Numbered from the stretch's first letter, positions 23,531-36,610 are shown. The stretch is 64,000 nucleotides of DNA from Panulirus ornatus (GCF_036320965.1 NC_092225.1:7739002-7803001), one strand, 5' to 3'. Notes: a model not told the origin generated them from the sequence alone. A program made the numbers and translations.

Positions 23531-24337
23531 ATGAATGATCTTCTAAATGATAACACAACATATTCTAAACTTAGTAAAAATCCCTTAGAAGCAGTTAATT
23601 CTCACTTCAATAAAGAAATGAAGTTGTTGAAAGGTAACATTTCTCTTATCAAAAGTTTGTCATCTTTGTCCCCTTCATTGCCATATATGTATGGACTTAT
23701 CAAAACACGTAAACAGAATTTTCCAGCAAGATCTATAGTGAGTTCAGTAGGCTCCATCACATATAAATTGTCAAAATGGTTAGTTTCTTTATTAAGCCCT
23801 TTAGTGGGTAAGGTATCAAATTCTAATATCATGAACAATGTAGATTTAGTCAACAAGCTAAACAATATCAATGTTAATTTTGATTTCAAACTAGTTAGCT
23901 TTGATATTTCCTCACTTTTCACTAAAGTTCCAGTTGATGACCTTTTAGAATATTAATTTGATGTCTTGGATGATATTCACTTACCTGTTTCAAAGTCTAA
24001 TTTCATTGAACTGATAAAATTGTGTATAAAAGACTGTGTATTTCAATTTAATGGAGATTATTATGTTCAAAAATTTGGTATGGCAATGGGTAACCCTCTT
24101 TCACCTGTACTAAGTAATCTTTATATGGAATTTTTTGAAACAAAATTACCAAAGGATATCTTACCTTCTAATGCAATTTGGTTTAGGTATGTAGATGATG
24201 TTCTTTGTGTTTGGCCAACATATGAAAATTCACATATATTTCTCCCCTTACTTAACAATCTAGTACCTTCTATCAAATTTACTGTAGAAAATGAAAATAA
24301 TGGTTTTATAACCATTTTTAGATTGCATGATCCATAG
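23531..24337 (+). pseudogene. PLE reverse transcriptase, broken frame
   Basis: Two in-line pieces. 23531-23956: PYMYGLIKTRKQNFPARSIVSSVGS (PLE RT2-like region) and FKLVSFDISSLFTKVPVDD (motif A, catalytic Asp). A TAA at 23954-23956 replaces a codon between EY and FDV. 23966-24337: GDYYVQKFGMAMGNPLSPVLSNLYMEFFE (motif B) and IWFRYVDDVLCVW (motif C, catalytic Asp pair YVDD). The frame shifts near 24310. This family uses a single RT plus GIY-YIG protein to copy its RNA into nicked DNA. Catalytic residues are intact but the frame is not. Confidence 0.88.
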
Positions 24338-25084
24338 ACAAGGAAACAAGTTTAAGTTTAGCATATACAGAAAACCCACCAATGTATGCTCATATATCCA
24401 TTATTACTCATCTCAACATGACAGAGTTACATTACCATCATTTCAATCTATGTTCCTTAGGGCATTACGTATTTGCAGTCCAGAGTTTATTGATGATGAG
24501 TGTGAGAAGATATATTCTATTGGATCTAAGTTAAAGTACCCTAGATCTTTCATTGATAAATCCCTTAAATTAGCAAAGAAATCATTTTATAGAGTTGAGC
24601 CCAAACCTCCCACTGACACCAAGAATCTTTTAGTTCTCCCTTTTAATAATAATTTCACTTTGCTTCCCATGTTGCTTAAATCCTTTAATGTAAATGTTGC
24701 CTTTAGCAACAACAATACTATAAAGAATATCTTAATAAGGAACTCACCAGAAAATTCTCTTGGATGCATCTATAATGTGCCTTGTGGAAACTGATAAATT
24801 TCATGTTGGTCAGACTGGTAAGGATCTTTCTGTTAGACTTAAGCAACGTAAATATAGTATAAGAACGGGACAAGAATCAAATGTCTTGTTTAATCATGTT
24901 AAAAACTATGATTATTGTATTGACTGGAGTAACGCCATCTCAGTTATTAACGCTAACTCTATTACCAAGAGAAACATCATTGGATCTTCTATTATCAAAT
25001 ACACAAAGAATTATAATCTTAATATTAGTGATGGTCTATACAAATTAGATAGCTTTATTGTTGATAAGATTTGTAAAAAAAAGT
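24327..25084 (+). pseudogene. PLE RT thumb, linker and GIY-YIG endonuclease, broken frame
   Basis: 24327-24794 encodes the thumb (YRKPTNVCSYIHYYSSQHD, LRALRICSPEFIDDECEKI, YPRSFIDKSLKLAKKSFYRV) and linker up to CIYNVPCGN. A small deletion near 24790 removes the second Cys of the CxxC pair and shifts frame. 24760-25084 continues as FHVGQTGKDLSVRLKQRKYS, NVLFNHVKNYDYCIDWSNAI and IIGSSIIKYTKNYN. The catalytic Glu region reads IIGSS where other copies have IIESS, so the Glu is changed to Gly here. Confidence 0.85.
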
Positions 25085-25194
25085 TTATGAACGCTCGTTT
25101 TATGTTTTGGACAATCACATGTTTACCAATTGGCGTCCTAGCTTCGTCTCTTCGACGTATATCAACTGACTGTTATATTTTTCTCTCTTGGGTC

Positions 25195-25235
25195 TCCCCT
25201 GATGATGTGATTCTTACACGAAAATGCACTTGGGA
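25195..25235 (+). ncRNA. Candidate hammerhead ribozyme, helix III weakened
   Basis: TCCC (25195-25198), CTGATGA (25199-25205), GAAA (25220-25223), CTT (25229-25231), GGGA (25232-25235). The base after GAAA is A instead of G, giving an A-C mismatch in the already minimal helix III. Confidence 0.5.
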
Positions 25236-25270
25236 AGTTTTCGTGTTTCATTTTCCCCGTGGACTCATAG

Positions 25271-25272
<2 letters not shown>

Positions 25273-25333
<61 letters not shown>
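25273..25333. repeat. (TA)n array
   Basis: TA array between the PLE end and a degraded LINE tail. Confidence 0.95.
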
Positions 25334-25334
<1 letters not shown>

Positions 25335-25566
25335 TCCATACTTGATCGCCATTTTTCACGTTAGCAATGTAGCGCCATGAACGGAAGAAAGGCCGTATCC
25401 GCTCACATCCGTTCCCTAGTTATCAAGTCTGATGCACCGAGACTACAGCTACCTATCAACAAACAGGCTCCACAGCACGTCGACCCCTGTATACAACACT
25501 GTTCCAATTCACTCTATCCCGTGCATGCTTTTCATCCTCCTGCATATTTAGGCCACGATCCTTGAA
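25334..25566 (-). mobile_element. Degraded LINE 3' end
   Basis: Minus strand: remains of the C-terminal codons (GATCGTGGCCTAAATATGCA, AGAGTGAATTGGAACA), the GTCGACGTGCTGT segment, a shortened 3' UTR and a tail near 25346-25375. It has many substitutions and internal deletions, so it is an old insertion. Confidence 0.7.
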
Positions 25567-26044
25567 AATTAATACATCGTAAGAGCAGTTAGAGATGTTG
25601 TCATGAAGCCACTGTTCACGAAATGCCTAACTGGAAATAAACGAATGAATGGGATGGCTGAACGTATAATCTAATAACGAACATAATCATCATAATTCAG
25701 CCAAACACGAGAATTACGGGAACCCTTTAAGTTAAATCATTCAGACTCGATTCCATGGAATGTAAATTCTAATGATACAGAAAATTATACAGTATGAAAA
25801 TACTGGAAGGCTGGATACCCATCCTATACACCAAAAATATTTCCAACGCAAATCAGGAGCGTCACATCCAACACTGCAAATAAACAGCGTGAACATCTGG
25901 GTCCCAAGACTGCTGGACTTATTGCCGGCTGGCATAATAAACAGTGGCCAGCCGGTGAACACGCTCAAGGAACGGCACGAGAGTTACAAATATCTGAACC
26001 TACGGCACTAGACCAGCTGCGTTGTTAGCCTACAACCCCTGATC
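25567..26044. other. Unassigned stretch
   Basis: No recognisable gene or repeat. Open frames near 25741-26011 overlap on both strands and have no motif I know. Confidence 0.5.
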
Positions 26045-26270
26045 CATGGCTGAGGAAGATTGTGTCCACACCAGACGAGGAACATTAGCTCCAGACTAAA
26101 GGTGAGGAAGATTGGTACCGGACTAGATTCACAGATGGGGAAGATTAGTTCCACACCAGATCCACATACGAAAAAGAATGGTTTCAAACCAGATCCACAG
26201 ATAAGGAAAATTGGCTCTGGACCAGATCCACAAATGACGAAAACTGGTTTCGGCCCGACGTGCGACTGAG
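26045..26270. repeat. Degenerate 33-bp tandem repeat
   Basis: Phrases such as ACCAGATCCACAGAT, AAGGAAAATTGG and CTCTGGACCAGATCCACA recur every 33 bp or so, four to five clear times and with weaker units upstream. In one plus frame (26060-26269) the period is 11 residues (KIGSGPDPQMT-like). There is no wider evidence that it is translated. Confidence 0.75.
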
Positions 26271-26421
26271 AGCATAACGACTCTGTAATCCCTGAGAAAT
26301 AAACTGCCGGGCGTCAGAGAATGAAACAGTTTACACGAGTCAGAACAACACAGCCTAACAGCGGGAAGACAAAGCCTCTTGTGAAGGGTCGACGACTACG
26401 ATGACACACCATATAATGACA

Positions 26422-26423
26422 CA

Positions 26424-26473
<50 letters not shown>
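26422..26473. repeat. (CA)n microsatellite
   Basis: CA run of about 26 units. Confidence 0.96.
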
Positions 26474-26477
<4 letters not shown>

Positions 26478-27078
26478 CCAAAGCCTTTGGAAAAAAAAAA
26501 AAAACAGATCATGATGCCACTCAAAATTCGCGAAGCAGGAATAACTAAATGGTCGTACACAAAGATGTGTCTCCGACTTCCTAACAATAAGATAACATCA
26601 TGAAACCTGGAGACACTGAATGCCAGAACAACAAAAGTTCTTTTCCATAGGGAACTACACCTGCCCCTCTGTTGTTCCTCACTCACACATCTGACGTAGT
26701 TGCAAATACAAACTAAAGATGTACATCATTATGAATTATATGTACAGATGACATCTAGATAAGCCTGAAAGTCTCCTCTGCAGAAGGCCCAGACGGGGTA
26801 CGATGAGGTAACCGTCAAGTCTTCCACTAGGCTACTCAGACCATGATATTCCATGGAAATAAATATTTCTATCTCCCTCATAGGGAACGAAAGTATAAAA
26901 GCTACAGCTGAAAATAAGGAATACACGAATATCATTACACTTAAGAAGAGACGAATGAAATATTTTGCAATAGTTGTGTCACATCACTTTAGCGTCACCA
27001 CGAACAACAATACAACCCAGCGTTTCTTGGGAGGAGGAAAGCTGTATTCCATGAATCCTGCTAGAGAATGGACGAGAG
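26474..27078. other. Unassigned stretch
   Basis: About 600 bp with an A-run at 26491-26504. I see no gene, RNA or element. Confidence 0.5.
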
Positions 27079-27295
<217 letters not shown>

Positions 27296-27300
27296 CATTC

Positions 27301-27365
27301 ATTTACTTGATCGCCGTTCCCGCGTCAGCGAATGGCGCCAGGAAATAGACGAAGATTGACCCGTC
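27301..27365 (-). mobile_element. LINE-type 3' tail remnant
   Basis: TTCCCGCGTCAGCGAATGGC, CCAGGAAATAGACGAAGA: the complement of a LINE tail of the type also found at 47055-47110. Only the tail is present. Confidence 0.6.
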
Positions 27366-27515
27366 GTAGAGGGAAATCCTCCCCTCCCTTTTTTTTTTTT
27401 TTCGAAAAAAGGAACAGAGAAGGAGGCCAAGTGAGGATATTTCCCTCTAAGGCTCAGACCTCCGTTCTTAACGCTACCTCGATAACGCGGGAAATGGCGA
27501 ATATGTATAAAAAAA
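27366..27515 (+). mobile_element. 5'-truncated short LINE-related element
   Basis: GGGAAATCCTCCCCTCCC, T-run, GGAACAGAGAAGGAGGCCAA, then tail TCGATAACGCGGGAAATGGC, GAATATGTATAAAA. The first half of the leader is absent. Confidence 0.75.
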
Positions 27516-27519
27516 ATAC

Positions 27520-27649
<130 letters not shown>

Positions 27650-27853
27650 TGCAGTAGTGCAGACCTGTGTACAAAATACTGTTCTCACATAGGAAACAAA
27701 AGGCTCATGACACCGCACGTGTACAGGGCGGCTGCTGCCCCAGCTGTGTTGCCTCTCGTGCCACACCTGCCTTATAACAGCTGCCACACGTGTTCCCCAG
27801 CTCCAGCTACCGGACATTGTTAACTATAATAACGACCTCCACCACAGCACCAG

Positions 27854-27939
27854 GGTACGACCCTTGGGTTTGATGACCTGGCCTTTGACGCATAACACCA
27901 GGGTAAAACGTCACGCTAATTACACCCAAGGGTCGTACC
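27854..27939. repeat. 16-bp perfect inverted repeat flanking 54 bp
   Basis: GGTACGACCCTTGGGT (27854-27869) is the exact complement of ACCCAAGGGTCGTACC (27924-27939), whose last part is the first half of the first 21-bp tandem unit. It could form a hairpin. Confidence 0.85.
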
Positions 27940-28117
27940 GTCGTGTTCTAGGGTCGTACCGTCGTGCTCTAGGGTCGTATAGTAGTGCTCTAGGGTCGTA
28001 CCGTCGTGCTCTAGGGTCGTACCTTCGTGCTCTAGGGTCGTACACTCGTGCTCTAGGGTCGTACAGTCGTGCTCTAGGGTCGTACAGTCGTGCTTTAGGG
28101 ACGTACCGTTGTGCTTA
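27929..28117. repeat. Tandem repeat, 9 x 21 bp
   Basis: Nine 21-bp units (pattern AGGGTCGTAC, three variable bases, CGTGCTCT) starting at 27929 and ending at 28117. Variation is concentrated at positions 10-13; the last units are the most diverged. Period 21 keeps a frame, giving a 7-residue pattern (GSYxRAL) on the plus strand. Confidence 0.95.
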
Positions 28118-29136
28118 AAAAAGTTGAAAAAAAATTTTGAAGGTTCGGTTTTCTGTTAACTAATCTGGAGTTCTCTTTATTCTCTCTTTTTTTTTTTTTC
28201 CAATCCTTCCTCCCGCAACCAAAATAGGAGAATCTGGTCAGGCTGGAGTATCAGATCTCGCTAATAACTAGCGGTACATACCTAGCAGGATATTCGGTCT
28301 TGCCATCCCAGGAGCATACTTACTATCGCTAACTTAACCACAGGAACGTCATTCACAGTCGCTACCGTTAGCACGAACATCCCCGACTTGCCACTCGCCA
28401 CAGCAGAGTTACCTAACGCTCGAGAGGTTAATGGGAGCGCTCGCTGACCCAGGTTGAGTTATGAAGCTTTATAACAGGAGATATGATGGGAAACTCTTGG
28501 GAAGTTCTCCTCTTCAAGACCTAAACGTTATCGTCCAATAAATATACAGAAATTGTGGAAGTTCGAAATACTTATCATGAGCGCTAAAGAAGGTCAGCAG
28601 GACGGATGCTTCTATGTTTCAGGTGATGTGATTTAGGGTCCATCATTTGCCACATGATCTCAGAACCTGAATTAGATTCTTTTATCCGTGTATCAAATTT
28701 ATTCCATTCATAACATGAAGGAGTTATGTGAGCTTTGCGTCAGCTTCGCCATCTCTCATGTATCCCACCATCATCAATGTAAAAATATACGAAAAAGAGG
28801 GAAAATCGACATTTTCAACTCTTAATTTGATACATCATTTTACATTCCTTTATCATTTTGGCATCAATAGTTTGTTATATCTCTATAGTTTGTTATATCA
28901 TTTACAGTTTGTTATATCATTTATAGCACCATCTTCACTGATACAGTTGCTGTACACTTAAAACACACTTTATTCTTTTTAATTAGAATCAGTAATCACT
29001 CGCTGTTTTTTGTGGGAGCACAACTGTTCTATACAGATTGAAATTCTCGTTGTAAGTGTACATTAGAATCAAATTACTCATTGTGACAGATCTACCTTCT
29101 AAGCATTAACATTGGTTCCACTGTTAAACACAAGAG
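28118..29136. other. Unassigned stretch with small 20-bp repeat
   Basis: About 1 kb with a T-run (28185-28200) and three near-copies of a 20-bp phrase AGTTTGTTATATC at 28868-28925. No gene recognised. Confidence 0.5.
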
Positions 29137-29690
29137 TTACAATGAGCATTGCTTGCGCTGGTTCGGGAGCTTTTTACTCTCAAGTTCAACACGTTGGAGC
29201 ACATTCTGGTAGTGGTCATCACTCTCGGTTGATGAAAGATATTCTGAACTGAGTTTGACTCCACGGTCAGCACAGTCACTGACGACATTTATTCCTGTAA
29301 GGTTAATTGCATACGTCTGGTATGCAGTAGACAGTTTCCAGTCTTTAACATCTTCTGTAAGGAATTCCAGGTCGAGCTTAGGAGTATGAAATGTGAACCA
29401 GGAATCGCAACAAACCAAGTCAGAAAGTATTGCAAAGAAAGTGACTATAGAGGGAAATTTAGGCTTCCCAAATCCCATTCCAAAGCGTTCTCGTGATTTG
29501 GACAATTCATTGTCTGGTTTGATTGCTTGGAGAGTGTTGACAAGTGCACGACGTCCTTCTGTGGCAAGTTGTCCCTGAAAAGTGCAAAAGGCACCACCTC
29601 AACATTCCGATACCAAAAATGCCTTTGAAATGGACCTACTGCAGTCTTGCATATGAACGAGTTTACAGCATCATATTGCCTCTGCATAGG
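29137..29690 (-). pseudogene. Unrecognised protein fragment, frameshifted
   Basis: Two overlapping minus frames appear to be one broken gene. 29687-29445 begins MQRQYDAVNSFICKTAVGPFQRHF and ends CPNHENALEWDLG; 29505-29137 carries on with SKSRERFGMGFGKPKFP, DCADRGVKLSSEYLS, ESDDHYQNVLQRVELESKKLPN. The frames overlap by about 60 bp with one or more indels near 29480. The residue pattern (DCADRGVKL followed by a charged helix) looks like real coding sequence and reminds me of uncharacterised, probably transposon-linked arthropod proteins. I do not know its function. Confidence 0.4.
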
Positions 29691-29984
29691 CAGCCTGCTG
29701 TGCTGGCGTAATTTTCATACGAGTCGCTAATGCAACGTGTTTGTGTTACTTCACTGTCATGTCGAATGAAGACTGATGTTCAGTGTGGACCATACTCTCA
29801 CCGAGGATAAAGGTGGTACTGGATGGGATGCATTGCAACACTATGATGGTAGCTCTACAATGCTTTGACTTGGAGGTGGGACACCCGGTTAGTTTTAGAA
29901 TTAAAAGGAAATTTTAGAGAACGTCAACCAGACCACATGTACAGCTTTAAATCTAGGGACAAGTATATTCTTATCAGCGCTGGA
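29691..29984. other. Unassigned stretch
   Basis: Nothing recognised. It separates the broken ORF on the left from a LINE fragment on the right. Confidence 0.45.
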
Positions 29985-31219
29985 GCATGTGATGCAGTCT
30001 GTTGTGGATGAGAGGGCTAGGGGAAGTGAGTCATTGTTGTACGCTGATGATACAGCGCTGGTGGCTGATTCGGGAGAGAAACTGCAGAAGTTGGTGACTG
30101 AGTTTAGTAAAGTAAGTGGAAGAAGAAAGCTGCGAGTAAATGTGAATAAGAGCAAGGTTATTAGGTTCAGTAGGGTTGAGGGGCAAGTCAATTGGGAGGT
30201 AAGTTTGAATGGAGAAAAACTGGAGGAAGTGAAGTGTTTTAGATATCTGGGAGTGGACTTAGCAGCGGATGGAACCATGGAAGCGGAAGTGAACCACAGG
30301 GTGGGGGAGGGGGCGAAAGTTCTGGAAGCTTTGAAGAATGTGTGGAAGTCGAGAACATTATCTCGGAGAGCAAAAATGGGTAGTTTGAAGGAATAGTGGT
30401 TCCAACAATGTTATATGTTTTATAACATGGGCTATATATGATAGGGTTATGCGGAGGGTGGATGTGTTGGAAATGAAATGTTTGAAATCATTATGTGGTG
30501 TGAGGTGGTTTGATGGCGTAAGTAATGAAAGAGTAAGAGAGATGTGTGGTAATAAAAAGAGTATGGTTGAGAGAGCAGAAGAGGGTGTGTTGAAATGGTT
30601 TGGATACATGGAAAGAAAAGTAAGGAAAGATTGACAAAGAGGATATATGTGTCAGAGGTGGAGGGAAGAAGGAGAAGCGGGAGACCAAATTGGAGGTGAA
30701 AGGATGGAGTGCAAAAGACTTTGAGCGATCGGAGGCAAAACATACAGGAGAGAGAAAGGCGTGCAATGAATAGAGTGAATTGGAACGATGTGGTATAACG
30801 GGGTCGACGTGGTGTCAATGGATTGAACCAGAGCATGTGAAGCGTCTGGGGTAAACCATGGAAAGGTGTGTGGGACCTGGATGTAGAAAGGGAGCTGTGG
30901 TTTCGGTGCATTACACATGACAGCCAGAGACTGAGTGTGAACAAATGTGGCCTTTTTATCTGCTTCTGGCGCTGCCTCGCTGGAGGGAGGGGGGATGCTA
31001 TTTCGTGTGTGGTGGGGTCGCGACAAGAATGGATGAAGGCAGCAAGAATGGATATATACATGTGTATATATCTATATGTCTATGTATGTACAGTATATGT
31101 ATGTATATGTGCGTGTGTGGGCGTTTATGTAAATACATGTGTATGCGGGTGGGCTGGGCTATTCCTCGACTGTTTCCTTGCGCTACGTCGCTAACGCGGG
31201 AGACGGCGGTTAAGCATAA

Positions 31220-31222
<3 letters not shown>
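29985..31222 (+). mobile_element. 5'-truncated LINE, long 3' UTR
   Basis: Begins near MQSVVDERA, with [18 protein letters not shown] (FADD has become YADD), and an open frame to 30396. A single-base loss at MGSLKE (30380, other copies MGMFEG) shifts the frame. A small deletion near MLYGCEAW leaves TATGTTTTATAACATGGGCT. The long 3' UTR and tail (31190-31215) are present, then (TA)n. Confidence 0.86.
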
Positions 31223-31302
<80 letters not shown>

Positions 31303-31312
31303 ATATATATAT
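31223..31312. repeat. (TA)n array
   Basis: TA array after the LINE tail. Confidence 0.95.
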
Positions 31313-32765
31313 TCTCGCATCTCATACTCTTCCATTTTCCATCTATCCGAAGTAGCCACGACTGAGACCTGATTCTGTCTGTATTATATCAACTACTATA
31401 AAAACATTATACGGATTCTACAACTTTGCAGTTCATTATCCACCATCACGCGGATGAATCTGGCAAATCTGTAATAGAAAATAAAGGGAGACCAAATTCA
31501 AATATCGGACAAAAGCAATGGCATCATTGAAGGTTTTCGAGGCTCCGAAACATACCAGCACACTGTCGAATCTCATGGGTTCACGCAACAGGAATAATCC
31601 AATGGCAACGAGGCTTCAGGGCGGAAAGGTCACCCACTGGGGTCTGACTAAGACCCTTTGTGACCTCTGTAATCCTTTAGCGCTACCGCTCACAGGATGA
31701 GCATGGGGTGCACAATAAATTTGCCGGGGCTACCGGCACAAATCAAATCAAAGGTCGTGACTCCCACTTGTTTGATCACCTACGATTGTAACTATTATCA
31801 TACTGCAGTCACTTCACAGTATCGAGAACGAGGTACCTCATTCTCTCTCGAGAGAGAAAAATAAATACTGGAAACTGTGAAACTGTACGGTTGCTCGAAA
31901 GCAAATAAAACGTTAATCTAAAATAAACAGACAGAAAAAATGTCTCTGACATATGTGAATATGTGAATAAGATATAACTGGTCACAAAATTGCGTGAAAT
32001 GCGAATGATCGTTAAAGTAAAAAGATGGAATCACAGCTTCTTTGCAAACATGTTTGATTACACCGAAAACTAGGCGACAGAAGTTGTTTACACGTCATAG
32101 AACTGCTGTTTCTCTGACTCATATCTTGCGTACACAGAGACATAAGAAACAGTCTCCTTACTCCCATTCGAACATGATATCAGAGTGTACAGCACACACT
32201 GGAAGACACCGATTGATTGCAATCGGACAAGGCCCATTAACATGCACTGTGGGGTGAGGGTGGTATATTGTCACAGAACTATCTCTAATACCTGAAGAAA
32301 CTGTTAAAGATTATTCGTTTTGCTGGTTAAACCTTCAAGGTGGCGGCCTGAATGACTCTGGCAGTTGTTATAAAGGCCAACAACCCAAATAACCAGTGAT
32401 AGGAGATCCGTCAAGTCTTCTGCGGCCACGGAAAACACTCGCTGTTTTACATAGACACTTCAGCTGTTACATGGAGGGAAATGATGAAGTAAAGTCTCAC
32501 ACAGAAATACTACAAATAAACAAATAAACTGACAAATAATGTCATATTTTCAGCAAGACACCAGCCAGTCACTAAAGTCCCCTTCTAATCTTTTCTGAGC
32601 TCCTCCAGCTTCGTGGCTGTGAGCTGTCACACACTCAGGAACAGTGAAGTCAAGGTCTCCCCTGGTGCAAGAAATTCTCTGAGTACAGTCTCATCAACTG
32701 ACGACAATACAGCCTCGCCGAAGTGACTCAGACTCGTTGTGTAACCATAAACTTGGAGAGTCGAA
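31313..32765. other. Unassigned stretch
   Basis: About 1.45 kb, A+T-rich. At 32325-32395 is a phrase (GAATGACTCTGGCAGTTGTT, AAAGGCCAACAACCCAAATA) that resembles 43396-43460, pointing to an old shared repeat. No coding region recognised. Confidence 0.5.
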
Positions 32766-33202
32766 TATACACACATACACATGTATATACATAAACGCAC
32801 ACACACATATATATACATACCTATACATTTCAACGTATCCATACATATACATGAACAGACATATACATGTATACACATGTACATATTCATACTTGCTACC
32901 CTTCCCCCGCGCGCACGAGGTAGCGCTAGGAAAAGACAACAAAGGCCACATTCGTTCACACTCAGTCTCTAGCTGTCATGTGTAATGCACTGAAACCACA
33001 GCTCCCTTTCCACATCCAGGCCCCACAAAACTTTCCATGGTTTATCCCAGACGCTTCACATGCCCTGGTTCAATCCATTGAGAGCACGTCGACCCCGGTA
33101 TACCATATCGTTCCAATTTACTCTATTCCTAGCACGCCTTTCACCCTCCTGCATGTTCAGGCCCTGATCGCTCAAAATCTTTTTCACTCCATCTTTTCAC
33201 CA
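32766..33202 (-). mobile_element. LINE 3' UTR fragment, long type, ends missing
   Basis: Contains the TACACATGTATATACATAAAC region, CGCGCACGAGGTAGCGCTAG, GTTCACACTCAGTCTCTAGC, GTTTATCCCAGACGCTTCAC and the complement of the last C-terminal codons. It stops at about 33202 in the WKDGVKK region. The terminal tail hairpin is missing from its 3' side. Confidence 0.8.
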
Positions 33203-33417
33203 TATAATCAAGGTTTAAAAAGTTTTACAACTTTTATCATGTCTATTTCTCAGAGTAACTAATAAACTTACATGAAACATTGCTTACAGCCGCAAGTTTA
33301 TTTCTCTCACTTAATGTATACCGTTCTTGGGGTGTTTTAAGTGTTTGGTGAGCGCTGAGCAATGCACCTCATAATTTGTCTTACCTCAACCAAAGTATTC
33401 TTTCATCTGAGAACGGA

Positions 33418-34847
<1,430 letters not shown>

Positions 34848-34892
<45 letters not shown>
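34848..34892. repeat. (TA)n array
   Basis: TA array at the 5' end of the truncated LINE. Confidence 0.93.
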
Positions 34893-35216
34893 ATTACGCC
34901 ACGACATCATTCCATAAGAGTCCTGGTGTTACCCAGGTCGTCTTTCTAGAAACTCCTGCGGCCCAGGACTGGACAACTCCCGACAGCAGGAAAATGTGGA
35001 CAACTTTTGAATGAGAAGTTCTGTGACGAGACTGTGTTCGCTGTGATACAGTCTCGCCAGAGATGACTTCTCACTTGGGGTGTAACCTCATGCAGGCGGA
35101 GTCCGGTAACACTTAAGACACTTTACGGATACGATAATTCATTTTCACTCAGTGAAGTGTGGGTTTAACCTTCACACTTTGTCTCGAAAGTATGTTCTGT
35201 GATTTCATAGATAAAC

Positions 35217-35255
<39 letters not shown>

Positions 35256-35560
35256 CAGATAGATAAACAAGGCGATCACAAAAAAGGAAAATCAGTTAAA
35301 AAGCAGGTGAAGGCGGGAGTGCAGGGGTGAGGGGCAGTCTTTACGTTCAGTTTGGTGAGTGCAGGGGACCGGGGACCTGCCTGGTTGGAGGAGTTGTGGG
35401 GGGGGGTGAGTACAGAGGGAAGACCCCCCCCCCCGCGGTCACTGCTCCAGTTTCCATTCTTACGTCTTTTTTGAACACCTGCAAATTCTGAACATTCTTT
35501 TTATCAACCGATGAACCGATACTTTAAACTTTGTGAAACGACGAGGGCCTCTGTTATGTT

Positions 35561-35624
<64 letters not shown>

Positions 35625-36370
35625 TAAAGACACGTTACGTAAACACTAGATGAAGAGATGGGGCAACAAGAGTGTGAAACTCTCTCCCTGTAACACACGA
35701 ACAGTAATCACTCACATTGTAAAAACTGCTAACTAAATGTTCATCTCTCACCACAGATGAGGAAACAAATGGAATTCGAAGGTGAAATCAAGCCAGCTGC
35801 ATCCACATCCCACGTCATAAACATTCTTGTAATACTATTAAGGAATTAGACAATCGAATATGTAATTCTGATTCTCTTTATGAGCGGCTAATTTATTGCG
35901 TTGCGGCCGCGCTGCTCGTTCCTCCTCTTGTGAGTGGTAGCGCAAAAAGTATTGCAAGGGTCACAATGGGTCCTTGTCTGATCCTAGTGGCCAGATAATT
36001 ATGACATTATTTATCACCTCGCACACCACCGGGGAAGCACGGAATTAGAGTTGGACCATCCCGTCTTGCACAACTTACGTGTACTTTACGATGGCTTCCG
36101 AGGTCTTCTGTCACTAGGGGCTTGGTCCTGGGCCAAGTTGCCGTGTTGTTCCCTTGCTCAGTCAGGCTCTTGATGGCCGCAGCCCATAGAAATACACAAC
36201 TCCCACATTCCAGCGGGTCTGGCACACTTTCTAGGCACTATTCCAGACCCTTCGTCAAGTTTTCCACTGGACACTCGATAGGGTTTAACATTACAGATAA
36301 TACAGTAGGTAATTCTCAGCCCTTGACATTTTACGCCATTCTCACATTGTATTTAATGCACCTCTCCAAT
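34893..36370. other. Unassigned DNA with two microsatellites
   Basis: Holds a (GATA)n run (35212-35262), G- and C-runs near 35399-35435 and a (CA)n run of about 30 units (35563-35622). No gene or element recognised in the rest. Confidence 0.55.
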
Positions 36371-36374
36371 TCAG

Positions 36375-36610
36375 TTGCTTTTGTTTCACAGAATCTTTCA
36401 TGCCTGACGTGCCATTAGCGAAGTAGTTTCTGTCCATTTTGGAAACAAAGCCCAGCAGGGTTTTCCAGATTATGATACCCATCTCCCATCTGCACTTCTA
36501 AAGGGTACAGCTTCACTGATCTGAGTCCGTTCGCAGTGGTGTCAATACGGGCTGTGAAAAATCTTATCGCCCTTTGTAACATCGCAATTTCTCCCTCTGG
36601 AAGGATGATT
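36375..36610 (-). mobile_element. Degraded CR1-like LINE 3' coding fragment
   Basis: Parallel to 41280-41520 in order: CATGCCTGACGTGCCATTAG, CCAGATTATGATACCC, AAGGGTACAGCTTCACTGAT, ACATCGCAATTTCTCCCTCT. On the minus strand this is the region after RT (AIRFFTARIDT-like, RSVKLYPLE). Frame is broken. Confidence 0.55.

Larger units (their letters stand above)
23496..25272 (+). mobile_element. Most complete Penelope-like element body
   Basis: Sense body from GAAAGATTTTAGACAAAAGT, a likely coding region N-terminal to MNDLLNDNTTY, through the RT, linker, GIY-YIG domain and 3' end (25085-25272) with hammerhead. It ends at GACTCATAGGAATATA and (TA)n. Together with the inverted end upstream (23010-23495) it forms one insertion of about 2.26 kb. 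The N-terminal part of the usual PLE ORF is missing and the frame is broken in at least three places. Confidence 0.9.

Noticed and set aside
27929..28117. CRISPR array or coding heptad protein
   Set aside because: Units are head-to-tail without spacers; the open frame has no start context or flanking coding sequence.
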